The notes: generated from the sequence alone by a model not told the origin. A stretch of 64,000 nucleotides of DNA from Salvelinus alpinus (GCF_045679555.1 NC_092090.1:34196309-34260308), one strand, 5' to 3'. Positions 12,901 through 24,990 are shown, counted from the first letter of the stretch. Numbers and translations are program-made.

Positions 12901-15900
12901 CGGAGGGTCTTCTGCTGTAACTAGATATGTGTAGGTCAGCGGTGGTCGGTGCCGTTTAAGATGAGGGAAGATTTTTTTTTTAAATGAGCATGAGCATGGA
13001 CTAAATAAATGATTTAGTGACGTGACTATATGTGTATATCATTTTATCTAAAAAGGATAACTTTTTTACTGTTTCGCTATTTATATTTTTTCTGAAATTC
13101 ACTGAGGAGGATGGTCCTCCCCTCCCTCCTCTGAGGAGCCTCCACTAGTGTGTCTCTCATCCAGGCCGGTGGGAGATTATGCATACGGTGCCCCTTCTTC
13201 TCATCTATTGACTTACATTTTATTCTCTCTGCAGATCCCCCCCCATTAAGTGATTAACATTTACACAGGTATTCTGAACCTCTGCGTTTGCACTTATACA
13301 CCAATAACAATGTTGATGGAATAATGTGTTATATCCTTTCTGTCATTCCTTTTGTGTGTTGTGCATGATCTGCATGTTTGATGTTTCTATGAGTTTATGT
13401 TTCCATGATTTCAGTCATTCTAAAAATGTATTTTAATCCATTTAACTCACCTCATTGAATAGTCACCCTTGTTACATTAGATGTATTGGTCAAGAATAGA
13501 CAGAATTGTACAGAAAACTCAAAAGTAACCAATTAAAATACTTCTAGCCTTCACTTCGTTTCTTTGCCTGAGATGAAAAAAGACTAATCACTTAATGGGT
13601 CTATTATTATAGCTCTGGTTGGGTTTGTAGTTTGGATGAAGGGATATCTCTTCCCTTTGTGGACCAGTAATTGAAGCTGATTGGCTGCCTGTGGCAGTTC
13701 TGTGGAGCAGGCTGGAACAGAACCTCTAGCTCACGCAGCGCTTTAATTACAACCAATTCGATCTTAAGAGGAGTAGGTTTGCTAGATTACTGAGACTTAG
13801 AGCAAAACAGAAGGGGAAAAAAATATGGACACCTGCAGAAAGGGCACTCAAGGAACCGGAGTGGACAGAAAGTGCACATTTATCTGAGAGCTGGTTCCCT
13901 GACTGGTGTTTTTATTATACTTTTGCATTGTTCTACTGGTGTGTATAACAGTGTGTTCTCCTGGTGGTGTGTTTTACAGTGCATGCAATCACCCTGGCTG
14001 TGAATCTGGTGGGCTGTTTTGTGTGGATGCTGGGTGGAGGGGGCGTGACAAATTTTGGCATGGCCATCATATGGTTGATTCTCTTCACCCCCTGCTCCTA
14101 TGTGTGTTGGTTCAGGCCCATCTACAAGGCCTTCAAGTAAGTGGATGTCAGACACACTCATAAGGTATCCAACTACCATTAGATCGTTTTAAGCTATAAC
14201 TAGGAACCATAGTTTTTCTTGATCAGGCTATGTGGTCAGGAAAACCCCCCCCAGTCTTACTATGACACCATTATGCTTGATCATAGTGATATACCGTCAG
14301 TCAAGGGAAATCAGTTACCGCCAAGCGAAATCTTGAAAAGGGATTTACTTATTAACAAGTACCACACTGTATAATGTGTTGTGTGTCCGTGTACTTACAA
14401 TTCCTTTTTTTGTTCTCCTAGGACTGACAGCTCGTTCAACTTCATGGCATTCTTCTTTGTGTTCATGGCCCAGGTGGGCATCAGTATTATCCAGTGCATA
14501 GGGATCCCAGGCTGGGGAAACTGGTAAACTGGTTACACTTTCAAATCACCTTCAATAATAAGCCCATTATAAATGATTATACACATGTATAAATGCTTAA
14601 AAATGTTCCATAAAGTATTATAAATTAAAGTTATTGTGTTACCGACAAACTCTGTTTAGCCAAAACATGTATGTCTTTAAAACAACAGCGGTATAACCTC
14701 CTACATTACCACACCCTGTCATATCATTAACAATGCAATAGATGACAGTCAGGAAATAGCCTCACTCAGGACATTTATGACTTCATTCTGTCATTAGAGT
14801 TTAAGGCTGTTAAGGGCTAAATGTCACCTGGCTTCACTTTGATTAGCAGATATAATTGTAATGGCAGCTTCCATGAAGTGTATAAATGTCAACATTCAGA
14901 AATTGATGGTTTTATATGTGGGACACAAAACTTTTTCAAGGCTGAGCCAAGATATTAGCCTACTACATAAAGTGATCATGCTCTTTCCACGACATTGACT
15001 GATCAGGTGAATACAGGTGCAAGCTATGATCCGTTGTTGATGTCACTTGTTCAATCCACTTCAATCAGTGTAGATGAAGGGGAGGAGAAGGATTTTTAAA
15101 GAAGGATTTGAAAGTCTTGAGACAATTGAGACATGGATTGTGTGCCATTAAGAGGGTGAATGGACAAGACAAAATATTTAAGTGCCTTTGAACGGGGTAT
15201 GGTAGTAGGTGCCAAGGTTTGTGTCAAGAACTGCAATGCTGCTGGGTTTTTCATGCTCAACAGTTTCCCATGTGTATCAAGAATTGTCCACCACTCAAAG
15301 GACATCCAGTCAACTTGACACTGTGGGAAGCATCAACATGGGCCAGCATCCCTGTGGAACACTTTCAACACCTTGCAGAGTCCATGCCCTGACGAACTGA
15401 GGCTGTTCTGAGGGCAAAAGGGGGGATGAAACTCAATATTAGGAAGGTGTTCCTAATGTTTGGTATACTTAGTTTACAGGGGCAAATGGTAAGTGTCTTC
15501 TTCTTCTTTACATCTCTCAGCGGCTGGCTGGCCACCATCTCTTTCTTCAGCTACAACCTTTGGATCGCCTTGCTGATGCTCATCCCCACCCTCTTTTTCA
15601 CTGCCACGGCAACGCTGTCCTTCATCGCCCTCACCAAGGCAAGTTTGTATCATCTGTGTTACGTCACATCCATGGGACACGTGGAGCATGAAGATGTGCA
15701 TGGTGATCTTTATGTCGCTCACTCATGCCCATTGTGCCGGCTGGTGCATAGGGCAGCAACAAAGGTCTCAATTGCTCTCTGTCATCTTTATGTGCAGCCT
15801 GACATTTTCCTGTCGTCCCACTGCTCCCTCTCTCCAGGTCCATAACTTCTACCGTGGCAGCGGGGGCAGCATAGGCAAGGCCCAGGAGGAGTGGACCACA

Positions 15901-16029
15901 GGGGCCTGGAAGAACCCCCACATCCAGCAGGCAGCTCAGCAGGCAGCTATGGGAGCTGCCACGGGGGCCATGATGCCGGACCAGCAGTACTCCAGCAACA
16001 CCCCACAGTACAATGACAACCAGATGTAG
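6967..16029 (+). CDS. scamp5: Secretory carrier-associated membrane protein 5 (SCAMP5-like), six coding exons
   Basis: Joining 6967-6973, 7167-7289, 13980-14136, 14422-14523, 15521-15638 and 15838-16029 gives 699 bases, or 232 residues plus TAG, with every junction in phase. SCAMPs are four-pass proteins of recycling and secretory vesicles; SCAMP5 is the short neuronal form that acts in synaptic vesicle exo- and endocytosis. The translation starts [10 protein letters not shown] and lacks the NPF repeats of SCAMP1-3, as in the short SCAMPs. Four hydrophobic segments lie at about residues 42-62, 68-88, 105-126 and 137-170. The family signature [11 protein letters not shown] (E peptide) lies between the second and third. 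The C-terminal tail has the SCAMP5-type [21 protein letters not shown] and QQAAMGAA blocks and ends in QM. The length is close to the human protein (about 235). Which fish or salmonid duplicate this is cannot be told from sequence alone. The third intron carries a large antisense LINE. Confidence 0.95.
7167..7289 (+). CDS. scamp5: SCAMP5 exon 3: cytosolic N-terminus
   Basis: Encodes [16 protein letters not shown] through the segment before the first membrane helix, ending LYHLWI. The acceptor is a tandem CAGCAG at 7161-7166, so the exon can begin at 7164 (MAAENN) or 7167 (MAENN). I chose 7167 to match known SCAMP5 N-termini. The donor is gtgagt at 7290, followed at once by a short CCACTAC-type tandem repeat. 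Confidence 0.9.
7296..7366 (+). repeat. Minisatellite of CCCACTA / CCCACAG units next to a splice donor
   Basis: About nine to ten 7-base units, alternating CCCACTA and CCCACAG in the later part, begin six bases after the SCAMP5 exon 3 boundary. They fill the first 70 bases of the intron. Confidence 0.85.
7689..8532 (-). repeat. Three tandem ~286-bp units in the LINE 3' UTR
   Basis: Units 7689-7974, 7975-8260 and 8261-8532 each begin GCCAAGAT, run through TTCATAGCCGATCAT and GGACTGGGGACAGCAAGGAG, and end in a purine-rich GAGAGAGAAAGA block. The third has lost a short block near 8358. This is internal amplification within the 3' UTR. Confidence 0.9.
9083..12160 (-). pseudogene. LINE endonuclease-reverse transcriptase ORF with in-frame TGA stops
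   Basis: A single frame runs from 12160 to 9083. The AP-endonuclease part shows LNVRSL, GLTETWL, FGDFNIH and SDHHF. The RT part shows [40 protein letters not shown] and the catalytic YADD box. The C-terminal thumb-like segment ends FSRSYD. Stops at 10682 and 9590 interrupt it; all are TGA and no frameshift is needed over about 3 kb. The copy is therefore recently inactivated but not autonomous as it stands. Confidence 0.88.
12167..12552 (-). pseudogene. LINE esterase-like (SGNH hydrolase) domain fragment
   Basis: The frame on the - strand reads [15 protein letters not shown] and later [11 protein letters not shown]. These match the GTND block (III) and the DGxHPS block (V) of SGNH esterases that CR1/L2 LINEs encode upstream of the endonuclease. 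The N-terminal part with the nucleophile serine block is missing because the element is 5'-truncated. The frame ends in TGA at 12167-12169 and continues in the same frame into the endonuclease. Confidence 0.75.
12944..13152. mobile_element. Short hAT-like MITE (CAGCGGTGG...CCTCCACT)
   Basis: The left end CAGCGGTGGTCGGTGCCGTT and right end GAGGAGCCTCCACT are shared with the much longer element at 22884-24667, including the GAGGATGGTCCTCCCC block. It looks like an internally deleted relative. The flanking 8-mers are only partly alike. Confidence 0.7.
13980..14136 (+). CDS. scamp5: SCAMP5 exon 4: first two membrane helices and E peptide
   Basis: Encodes [13 protein letters not shown], the GGGGVTNFG linker, the second helix and [11 protein letters not shown]. 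The acceptor is TTTTACAG and the donor gtaagt. At 157 bases it joins in phase on both sides. Confidence 0.95.
14422..14523 (+). CDS. scamp5: SCAMP5 exon 5: third membrane helix
   Basis: Encodes [19 protein letters not shown] through GIPGWGN. The acceptor is TTCTCCTAG and the donor gtaaac at 14524. Confidence 0.95.
14975..15472 (-). mobile_element. Tc1/mariner-type non-autonomous transposon in SCAMP5 intron 5
   Basis: The right end reads GGTGTTCCTAATGTTTGGTA and the interior matches the element at 23394-23726 in the opposite orientation. This copy keeps the middle segment that the other lacks. Its left terminal repeat has decayed. No coding capacity is evident. Confidence 0.75.
15521..15638 (+). 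CDS. scamp5: SCAMP5 exon 6: fourth membrane helix, GC donor
   Basis: Encodes [19 protein letters not shown] through FIALTK. The acceptor is CATCTCTCAG. The exon must end at ACCAAG to join VHNFYRG in phase, and the intron then starts GCAAGT rather than GT. Confidence 0.93.
15838..16029 (+). CDS. scamp5: SCAMP5 exon 7: C-terminal cytosolic tail and stop
   Basis: Encodes [19 protein letters not shown], then [14 protein letters not shown], and ends YNDNQM before TAG at 16027-16029. The acceptor is TCTCTCCAG. Confidence 0.95.
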   Translation, partial: VHNFYRGSGGSIGKAQEEWTTGAWKNPHIQQAAQQAAMGAATGAMMPDQQYSSNTPQYNDNQM

Positions 16030-17080
16030 GGGATAAAGTGGAGGGAGGGAAGCATGTCAAAGCATGAGCAGGAGTTTGGTATCTGTTTATCCCACCCCCC
16101 AAAAATGTGTCTTTATCACAGCCGCTCTTTCTATAGGCCATGGGTCTTCAACCTTTTTTTGCCCAGGGACCCCCTCCCAAGCAAACCGGCAACCCGGCAA
16201 TCATACTTTAGCAAAAAAAAATCTTCTCACATGTCTTGTCTTAACATCAAGTGAATGATAATGGCAAGGAGAAGTAATCAACATTTTAAAAAATGTATAG
16301 ATTTGGTAGATGGTTTTTCATTATTTTAATTGGGAAAGGAAGTGTAAACTCTAACATAGCCTATTAGCTAGAAAGGTAACTTAGCTGGTTAAACAAAGGT
16401 TAGCCATATGTTTGCAAAAATGTATGTCCATGTCAAGAAAGCTTACCAGCAGCCAGCGGCACTTGACGTACTGGTAGCCTCAGTATGTCAGATACTTCAG
16501 TGTCAGCTGGTAATTGGCTCCAGTGAGTGTAATTTGCTCAATATTAGGAGTTAAGAAACAATGTTGACATCATTAGAAAGAAGACATTCTCCTCTTTCTA
16601 CTGTAATAATTTATTCTGTTGTTGCTAGCGATATACCCCTGCTATAGTGCACTACACTACACTACCACACTATACCAGCTGACTCTGAACACCCATAACG
16701 TAAAGACATTTCATGTTCTCAGCATCTACACTCAATTACAGTATCTGGTTTCTACTGTGCGATGTCATATTTCTGCTTCTGCTGCTTTGTTTTGATGTGT
16801 CACATCAAAGATGTATCCCTATCTTATATCACTGTGTTAGCAGGGCCCTGTGGCCACATGCACACAGCACCAACTCTGCTTGTCAGAACTCATTCTGATC
16901 ACCCACTATCCTCTCCTCAATGCTCTTTGGGGGGGGTGGTGGTTTTTGGTAGCCTCCTCCTGCTCATGACTTGTAAAGTCATGCTCATGATATAGTATTT
17001 CAATTATATATTTGTTTGTTTTATACACTAAGTTACTGGACTCTAGGTTTTGTCGTGAATAAATGTATTCTTACATGGAA
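16030..17080 (+). other. scamp5: SCAMP5 3' UTR (estimated extent)
   Basis: Non-coding sequence after the stop. The first convincing polyadenylation hexamer on the + strand is AATAAA at 17058-17063. The true end may lie further on, for example near ATTAAA around 19122. Confidence 0.45.
17058..17063 (+). terminator. Candidate polyadenylation signal of SCAMP5
   Basis: AATAAA about 1.03 kb after the SCAMP5 stop codon. No transcript evidence is available, so use of this site is inferred. Confidence 0.4.
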
Positions 17081-17089
17081 GAGAGCAAT

Positions 17090-20000
17090 GTAAGACTGTG
17101 TTTGAGTGCAGTACCTTTTTTTTATCTACAGAAATTTCAAAGCGTATAAAATATTTTTATCACAGAAAGTAGCACAGAGATAACTTTAATATTTTACCAG
17201 GTGTGTTTATGTACAGTAGGAGATAGCTTATTTGGGGTATAAATATGTATTTTAAGAATGTATTCTTCATTAAGTGAATGTCAGCTGAACAAAAAGGGCT
17301 CTCCTCTAAGCCACCAGGGTGCTTTGTGATTCTCAGGTAAAGCAAAGCTATTAACACTGGACACAAACTGTGAACCTTTTCCCTTTATGTCCATGTGTAT
17401 GTTTCTGATAGCTTATAGCTGAAAGTTTGAAAGACAGCTGAAAGATTACAGGCCAGTCGCATTTTCCTTATCCACAGTCATGGAAATGGGACTTTCTTCT
17501 TATAGTCTGAGAAGTAATGAATGCATACCAAAACACGGAACTCTTTTTAGGGGACTATTGTACAATATGTCTTTTGAGCAAGGATTTCCAAGCCTGTTCC
17601 TGGAGAGCGCTACCGTCCTGTAGGTTTTCGCTCCGGTCCTTATCTAGCGCACCTGCTTCTAATAATTAGCTGGTTGATCATCTGAATCAGGTGTTTTTAC
17701 AACGGCTGTTGGAAGGAAAACCTACGGGAGGGTATCTCCAGGAACAGGGTTGGAGAGCCCTGCTTTAGATAGACGTGACATCTTAAGTAAATGAATCAAT
17801 TTGAGCTATAAATGAATTGCTAGGATTTCACTTTTGTTTCTCGTTATGTAATTGTTTTGCATTGAATGTCTACATGTCTTAGAGGGTGCTCTTTTTAAAA
17901 CGTGTTCTTAAATGTCTTGTCTGTGGTAGACAATGTTAGACAGCAATGTTGTACTACCACAGAGAGGCGCCAATGTTTCCTTTTATTTGTATGAGAGAAA
18001 ATCCCTGATATACAAGCTGCCTGCGCTCAGTCGTCTGTCTATTCATACAGTAGACTTTAGGTCTATAGCTTAGTCAGTATTCAGTCAACAGCTCAATGGT
18101 TCCTGCTGTTCCCAGGTAGTAGCTACATGTGACAAGGAAGGAAGGGAGAGATAGAGCCTTGCATCTAAGTGGGCTCCAGTCAGCCTCAGCCTGGCTCATA
18201 CTGCCCTCCTGCCACCACTCTCTCACAGCCCTCCTGCCACCTCTCTCTCATAGGGACAGATGGCTGAGCAAGCGGTCCCTGTGAACACATTACAGTGTGC
18301 TCTATGCTGTAGGGGAAAGAGAGACATTTATGGAGCAATATGGGTGCCACTTTCTCTGGGGTAGTAGGGGTTTGAAAATGACCTACATGGGCTCGTGTTG
18401 CGGGAAGGAGAGAGAGAGCAGTGGAAAAACAGTGTTCCCCAGGTGTTCATTAGTTCATGTTCTAGCTCGATGACTAACCTGGCCTAATCTATATATACCA
18501 AGGCCTCTTAACCCCTCAAGTAGCTGTATTCAACATTATTACAGTATGCACATTACTTTAGAGAAATCCCCCAAACCTATACTTCTTTTCTCTCCTACAT
18601 CTAAAAGGAATCAGCTATGTACTCAGTGTAGGAACTGTGGTGTAAACTATGCAGATAACCCTTGACTATTGAAGGGATGTGTTTGCAAGTACAGTTGTTT
18701 GGGCTTCGGTTAGCCTGCGACTGATGTAAAGATGTGTAGAGCACTGTTGGCTTAAACTGTGATGTAATCAGTATTCAATTAGCTCCATCTCTGCAGTAAT
18801 CAAGCAGAAGCATTGACCAAAGTGTTCCCCTTGTACACATTCATGTGCAACCACCACAGCTCATACCAGCAGATGCTGTTGCTTCTTTGTCATGTCCATG
18901 TCATTAAATGTGTGGGAGATCATTGAACTAGTGGGATTTCCTCCTTATGCTGATCATGTGAGATTGCGTGGTCATCTCGGAGAGGCAACTAGACAGTATT
19001 CTGAAGCACAGTTAGAAGGGGACTTTTATTCTAAAGTGTAAATGTTTTAGACTTAATTGTTACGTACATTTAAAAAATACAATTTGTCTTGTCATTTTAT
19101 GTTTTGATTTCCCTTACGGACATTAAACAAACTCTATTTCATTTTACACCATGAATGTATATATATTTTCTGGTCTTTGTGTGTCTTGACTGTGTGTTGT
19201 TGGGAAGTGGAGCCATGGTATGAATGTTAGTTGGACTGTCTGTTAGTTGCTGTCACTGTAGTAGCTCTCCAGTCCCATGCTGATTTTGGAACCAGGCAGT
19301 TAAATATGCGTTATGATGGTGTTGCATAATTTCAGCCAGTAGTTTTGAAAGTAGTGCTCAGGAGCCAAAACGGGTCCCCGAAAATTGTGCGTTATTGTGT
19401 ACAACGTCATCCATTTCATATAATATGTGACATCCCTCCCCCGCAATCAGTATGATATGTTACGAATTCCAATTCGTACAATATGTTAAGTGCTTAAAGG
19501 GGAATCTGCAGTTGCTATCAATTTGTTGACTTGAATTAATGAATTATTTATATGTACCCATTGAATCTTGAAGAATATAACTTATTCTTATTCAAATGAG
19601 ATATTACTCATGAGCTTAGTTCAACTGTCGGTACGACCCAAAATATAAGCTTGTTTAACTCCAATGTTTGTTAAGAAAGTAAATGTAAACAAACACGATA
19701 TAGACGAAAAACATGGTGAAAACTATAATTTTTATATAATGGATGGTCAGTGTTAGCTCTGGTTAAATTTCTCCAGCCCCATCCCTCAGCTTTTTACTGA
19801 AACAGGGAGCGGGGACATCACTTTGCTATTGATTAAACTGGTGATTGCCGCTTTAAGATCCCGTTTATCTCTTACTTGCTGTCTGGAAGTTATTCATTTC
19901 ACTTGTTTACCCACCGTCTCTGTGCAGATCGTTAATCTACGGTCACTAAAGCATCTCACAATGTATGGCACCTATTTGTTGCAATTGCCCTGTCTTCGTT

Positions 20001-22830
20001 TTAATCAAAAAGTTGCATTTCATAATTAAAATGTGATGTTGAAATACTTTCCAAAACATTAAACACAACAAATGAAACCAAGAAACATTTTTTCTCTATC
20101 TCATGAGAAAACCTAGGTTGAGAATGTGCATCCAGGTGGCAGTGACCAGAGACTGCCTATAGGTGGCAGTGTTGATCCAGTGTGTGTGAGGGGTGGGCTG
20201 TTAACTGTTCAACCAGTTGTCCACTGGGGGCAGTATATGATCTGTGTTTTTCTCGCTCTGCCAGAGTTTGATTTCCCCAGATACACAGCCCTGAACACGA
20301 ACAGAAAGACATCCCAGATAGTCAAGGTGATAAAAGCGATATGGCCAGCATTTACTTGTCTGGCTAATAACTTTACTCTTGGTAAACTCAAATTTACTGA
20401 GCACAATTTCACCCTGGAAATCCTCTGAGAAGGTGCCTCATCATAGATTAGATTCAAAAGCCCTTTAAATGGATTTATCTCTGGATGTCCCCTTGCTTTC
20501 CCGTTCTCCCTGTGTTGAGAGTGATAGAATCACTCAGAGGAGCTGGAGGAGAAATTACACAGTGATATAGGCACCCAGAGGACCCACTAGCAGTCACGGA
20601 CCAGCCCTGTTATTGGTATAAACATGAAAAGCTATCTGTTGAATTGGGCCCACGTTTTATGAAAGAACAAGTCAGACAGATGCATTCTGGTTAATATGAA
20701 ATAGCTTTGGTTGGCAGCTATGGAATTGCATCAATGATTCATAAACAACTAAGGTTGTATAGTGATAGTGCATATCATACTCAGCATGTTATAAGCATTT
20801 AGTAACATCAATAGTATTTAGACAGTTGTTGTTTTTAAAACATATTGTTTTGGCTTTCATGATAGTGTAGTAGACATGACTATACCAGGAACTCAGCTTA
20901 GCAACATCTCACCCAGGTCTTAAAGAAGATGTGAAAACTGCTCTCGGTGTTGAATTTACAACATAAAGTCAATAGCCATTCCTCAAAATGTGTCGGCATT
21001 AACTTTTGACCTGGCTGTGTATCCCCCTCCGCCTTCAATATTTTGATTACCGTTACCATGGAAAACTGCATCAAAATTCCCTCATACTGTTAACACATCT
21101 CTTCCCCATGATCAGTCCAGTTACAGTACATGAGAGGAGAGGGCGGTGGAGGGCAGTGTGAAGAAGGAGGGGGGTCCACACAGAGGTCACAGTGTATGAC
21201 CTGGAGCAGGCCGAACACAGAGGGGCGTTATGTGCTACCATTCAGCAGAGAGACAGACAGAGAGTTCCCCATTCATGCTGTTCAAAACACCCCCAGGGAC
21301 CTGGGCTGAGGGATCACACCCTGGCTACTGCTAAACCATGCTCTAAGAGGTGTGTGCCTGCGGTCACTCACCTAAACCAAACCTGGACTTCAGGCTTTCT
21401 CTCTGGGATCACTCAGGCATGTGATGAGTCACCTGGACCATGGTGGAGCTGAAGATCAGGTTAGGTGTGACCTGGTCTCACTTGGCCTTGTAGACCAGGC
21501 CTCTTGGAAGGCCAGACTTTGGTTTCTCTCATTTAGTGGCTCATTAGGATAAATATATCAGCAGCTCAGGGTAAATGAACAAAGTGATTAATGGTCAGTA
21601 GAAGGCACACAGAAAGGCAGTATGGCAAACCCACAGGCATCCCCTTGTCTTATTTTCTTGAGTGTGACTTAAAATGATGTATTCTGGACACAGGCAAACA
21701 CACGCACTCTCTCCAAGAGTAGCAGGGATCATGTGGTAAGAATTCCCAACTCAGCTCATCTTCTCACGCACATCACGAGATGGATCAGAGCAGCCAGCCA
21801 AGAACTAAGGAGGGGTCACCAAGCTGTCTGGAGTCAGGCCACTTTACTCAGCTACAGCAAAGACCGCTGCCGCCACCGGGGTGTGAAATCACCCATCTGA
21901 TGATGGGATGCGTCCCAATGACACCCAGAGGAGACAGGGACAGTACAGGCTGTAGTGTAGAATGAGTCCACTGAAATATGGTGCTGTCAGAGGAGGGAAG
22001 ACGCTGAGCAGAGTGGCGCGGGCGGCAGCAGCCGAGGCCTCATCCCTCCCTGTGGCTGACTTCATCAGCTTTCTGTGCGGCGATCAGTGGGAAGGATGAC
22101 GTCTGCAGACATTCTGTACATACATACATACAGACAGATATACCCCTCACTAACTGGGGGAGTCCTATCTCGCCTCCTGAACATCCAGTCATTTGTTTCA
22201 ATTGTCTGGGACCATAAACACGAATATCCCAACTTCAATTTCTTCCCCTTTCAAAGAAGGGGAATCTTAATGAGAATGTATTGCCCTGTTGTTGCAGCCG
22301 TGCAGTCGTTCGGACTCCCAGGGATACTGAAGGAACGAGACATTTGCATACTCCTTAAAATTGATGAGTGGAGAAAGTGAGAGAACCCAAGTTTTAAGAA
22401 GAATACATCTTTGCCTCAGACACCAAAACCAGGGCCAGATGTTTCAGAGATGAGGCACGAGGCATTTAAACTGTCAGGCTGTGCACTCGAGTGTGTCGTC
22501 AGTCTACTACTCAAGCTGCTTCCCAGCCTCGTATAACGCCCATCACTTTTGATGCAGAGTGCTAACACAAAAAGTGAGATGTTTGTTACCTCAGATATAT
22601 ACGGCACACTCGGCTCTGTATAAAATATGTGCAGGATGAGGCAGGATGAGCCATTATCAAAACAAATGAGCCAGCGACTGCAGCTGCATGTAAATCAGAA
22701 TATCATTTTTTCTCACGGTTCAAATGATGGAAACAGTTTTTTCTTCTTGACTTACACTGTGCTCACGCAGTCATTGCTCCCTTTCTCTCCATCCAACCTG
22801 GACTCAGGGGTAGATGCAACACAGTAAACA
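17090..22830. other. Intergenic DNA between SCAMP5 and LOXL1, first part
   Basis: No coding exon recognised on either strand. It contains a palindromic MITE (17583-17765) and a diverged AT-rich repeat block at 19400-19510 resembling the outer element at 22832-25283. The rest is unremarkable. Confidence 0.55.
17583..17765. mobile_element. Palindromic MITE (CCTGTTCCTGGAGA ends)
   Basis: GATTTCCAAGCCTGTTCCTGG at the left pairs with CCAGGAACAGGGTTGGAGAG at the right; inner GTAGGTTTTC and GAAAACCTAC also pair. No coding capacity. Confidence 0.75.
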
Positions 22831-23049
22831 GAAATCTGGGACACAAATTAGTATGATATGTATTGTATGGGTATGGTATGTATCAGTGGCGGTCTGTAAC
22901 ATGTCGTCCTTTCCTGCAGTCGAATGACCAAAGCGTCCTCTAGTGGCCTCATGGGTGGAATGTTATTAATATTTTTGCGCAGCAAATCTGGTGTTTCTAA
23001 GTCAAACGGTTTTGTTATATTTCATTCTGTGATGTATATAAAGTGTAAT

Positions 23050-23347
23050 TGTCACGTGTGCTTCCTCTCCGACCTCTAGGTCACCAGGCTGCCCGATTGG
23101 CGCACACCTGTCACCATCGTTATCGAGCACCTGCGCATCATCAGACTCACCTGGACTCCATCACCTCCCTGATTACCCTCCCTATATATGTCACTCCCTT
23201 TGGTTCCTTCCCCAGGTGTCATTGTTTCTGTTCCAGTGTTAAGTATGTGCGTTGTTCGTGTTTCTTGTTTTGTTTTATGTTTGCGATTATTTATTAAAAC
23301 ACTCACTCCTTGAACTTGCTTCCCGACTCTCAGCGAACAGCGTTACA
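23050..23347 (+). mobile_element. Solo LTR with 5-bp target duplication
   Basis: The 298-bp block begins TGTCACGTG and ends GCGTTACA (TG...CA). It is flanked by GTAAT at 23045-23049 and 23348-23352. A TATATATG motif and a TATTTATTAAAAC polyadenylation-like motif are inside, as expected for an LTR. No internal retrotransposon sequence remains. The 5-bp duplication fits Gypsy/Ty3-type LTRs. Confidence 0.8.
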
Positions 23348-23393
23348 GTAATATTGGGATGCAAACTCAACATATAAAAACATTTCAACTCTA

Positions 23394-23726
23394 CACTGAG
23401 TGTACAAAACATTAAGGACACCTAGCTAATATTGAGTTGCACCCCCCCCCCCCTTTTGCCCTCAGAACAGCCTCAATTCATTGGGGCATGGACTCTACAA
23501 GGTGTCGAAAGCGTTCCACAGAGATGCTGACCCATGTTGACTCCAATGCTTTCCATGTCTCAATTTTCTCTAGGCTTAAAAATCCTTCTTTAACCGGTCT
23601 CCTCCCCTTCATCTATACTGATTAAAGTGAATTTAACAAGTGACATCAATAAGGGATCATAGCTTTCACCTGGTATGTCTATGTCATGGAAAGAGTAGGT
23701 GTCCTTAATGTTTTGTACACTCAGTG
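23394..23726 (+). mobile_element. Tc1/mariner MITE with TA duplication
   Basis: CACTGAGTGTACAAAACATT at the left is the exact reverse complement of AATGTTTTGTACACTCAGTG at the right. TA flanks both sides. Compared with the relative at 14975-15472 the middle is deleted at CCAATGCTTT/CCATGTCTC. Confidence 0.88.
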
Positions 23727-24794
23727 TATATCTGACATGGTACAGAGGTCTTCTTTTTTAAGCCCATAACCATGTGTGTGAGGTGTATACTTTTTGTTTA
23801 AGACTACCTTGGAAAAAAACACTTTCCAAGCCAAACCTTCATATCATGACCGCTAACCACTACACGTAGCCTACATTGTTGTCAACAACCCGCTACAAGC
23901 AGTTTCACCGGCGGGCCCCGGTCGCAATAAATTAATAAAACCTAAAGCTTACCTTGACTTGGAAGAGTTCCAGTGTTGGAAAGCCATAGCCAGCTAGCTA
24001 ACATAGCATCCCTCTATGTTTGAGCCGGGTGTTTGAGAAGGATAAACTAGCTAGCTGCATTCGTTAGCTAAGTGAAAGTGAAAAAAATACAACGAAATAT
24101 AACTCTCTCTCTCTCTCTTGCTTCTCCTTAATTTAAAAAAAAATAATTTGTTCAGAACTGTTCAACTGTTGTCTTTCTCTTTGAGTCAACTACTCACCAC
24201 ATTTTATGCACTGCAGTGCTAGCTAGTTTTAGCTTATCCTTTCTGTACTAGATTAATTCTCTGATCCTTTGATTGGGTGGACAACATGTCAGTTCATGCT
24301 ACAAGAGCTCTGAGAGGTTGGAGGACGTTCTCCAGAAGTTGTCATAATTACTCTGTAAGTCTATGGAAAGGGGTGAAAACCACGAGCCTCCTAGGTTTTG
24401 TATTGAAGTCAATGTACACAGACGAGGACGGAAACTAGTTGTCCTCCGGCTACACCATGGTGATACCATACAGAGTGCTGTTGAGGCCACTGTAGAAACT
24501 TCATTGCAAAACAGTGTGTTTTAATAAATTATTTGGTGACATGTAAATATATTTTAGTATAGTTTTATCTAAAGAGGATAACGTTTTTAATGTTTCCCTA
24601 TTTTGATTTGTATGAAATTCGAAGAGGAGGATGGTCCTCCCCTTCCTTCCCTGAGGAGCCTCCACTGGTATGTATTAATTTGTGGATGTCCATCATCCAT
24701 TTCGTACGATATGTTACAAATTGCAATTTCTACAATATGTTACGATTTTCAATACGTATATGTTACAAATTCCAATTTGTGGCTAACACTAAGG

Positions 24795-24990
24795 TTAACA
24801 AGATGTTATTTAACTAGGCAAGTCAGTTAAGAACAAATTCTTATTTTCAATGACGGCCTAGAAACAGTGGGTTAACTGCCTTGTTCAGGGGCAGAACAAC
24901 AGATTTTTACCTTGTCAGCTCCGGGATTCCATCTTGCAACCTTTCGGTTACTAGTCCAACGCTCTAACCACTAGGCTACCTGCCGCCCCA
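24795..24990 (-). mobile_element. HpaI-type tRNA-derived SINE
   Basis: On the - strand it begins GGGGCGGCAGGTAGCCTAGT, followed by the tRNA-like GGTTAGAGCGTTGGACTAGT A-box region. The GTTAAC site lies in the body, and the 3' tail is TTCTTAACTGACTTGCCTAG and TTAAATAA. Confidence 0.85.

Larger units (their letters stand above)
22884..24667. mobile_element. hAT-type non-autonomous transposon with 8-bp target duplication
   Basis: The termini are CAGTGGCGGTC and GAGGAGCCTCCACTG. The 8-mer GTATGTAT occurs immediately outside both ends (22876-22883 and 24668-24675). No transposase frame is visible. It carries a solo LTR and a Tc1-type MITE. Confidence 0.85.

Noticed and set aside
15426-16029. Frames overlapping SCAMP5 exons in other phases or extending past the exon 6 donor
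   Set aside because: The spliced model gives a full-length SCAMP5 with every junction in phase.
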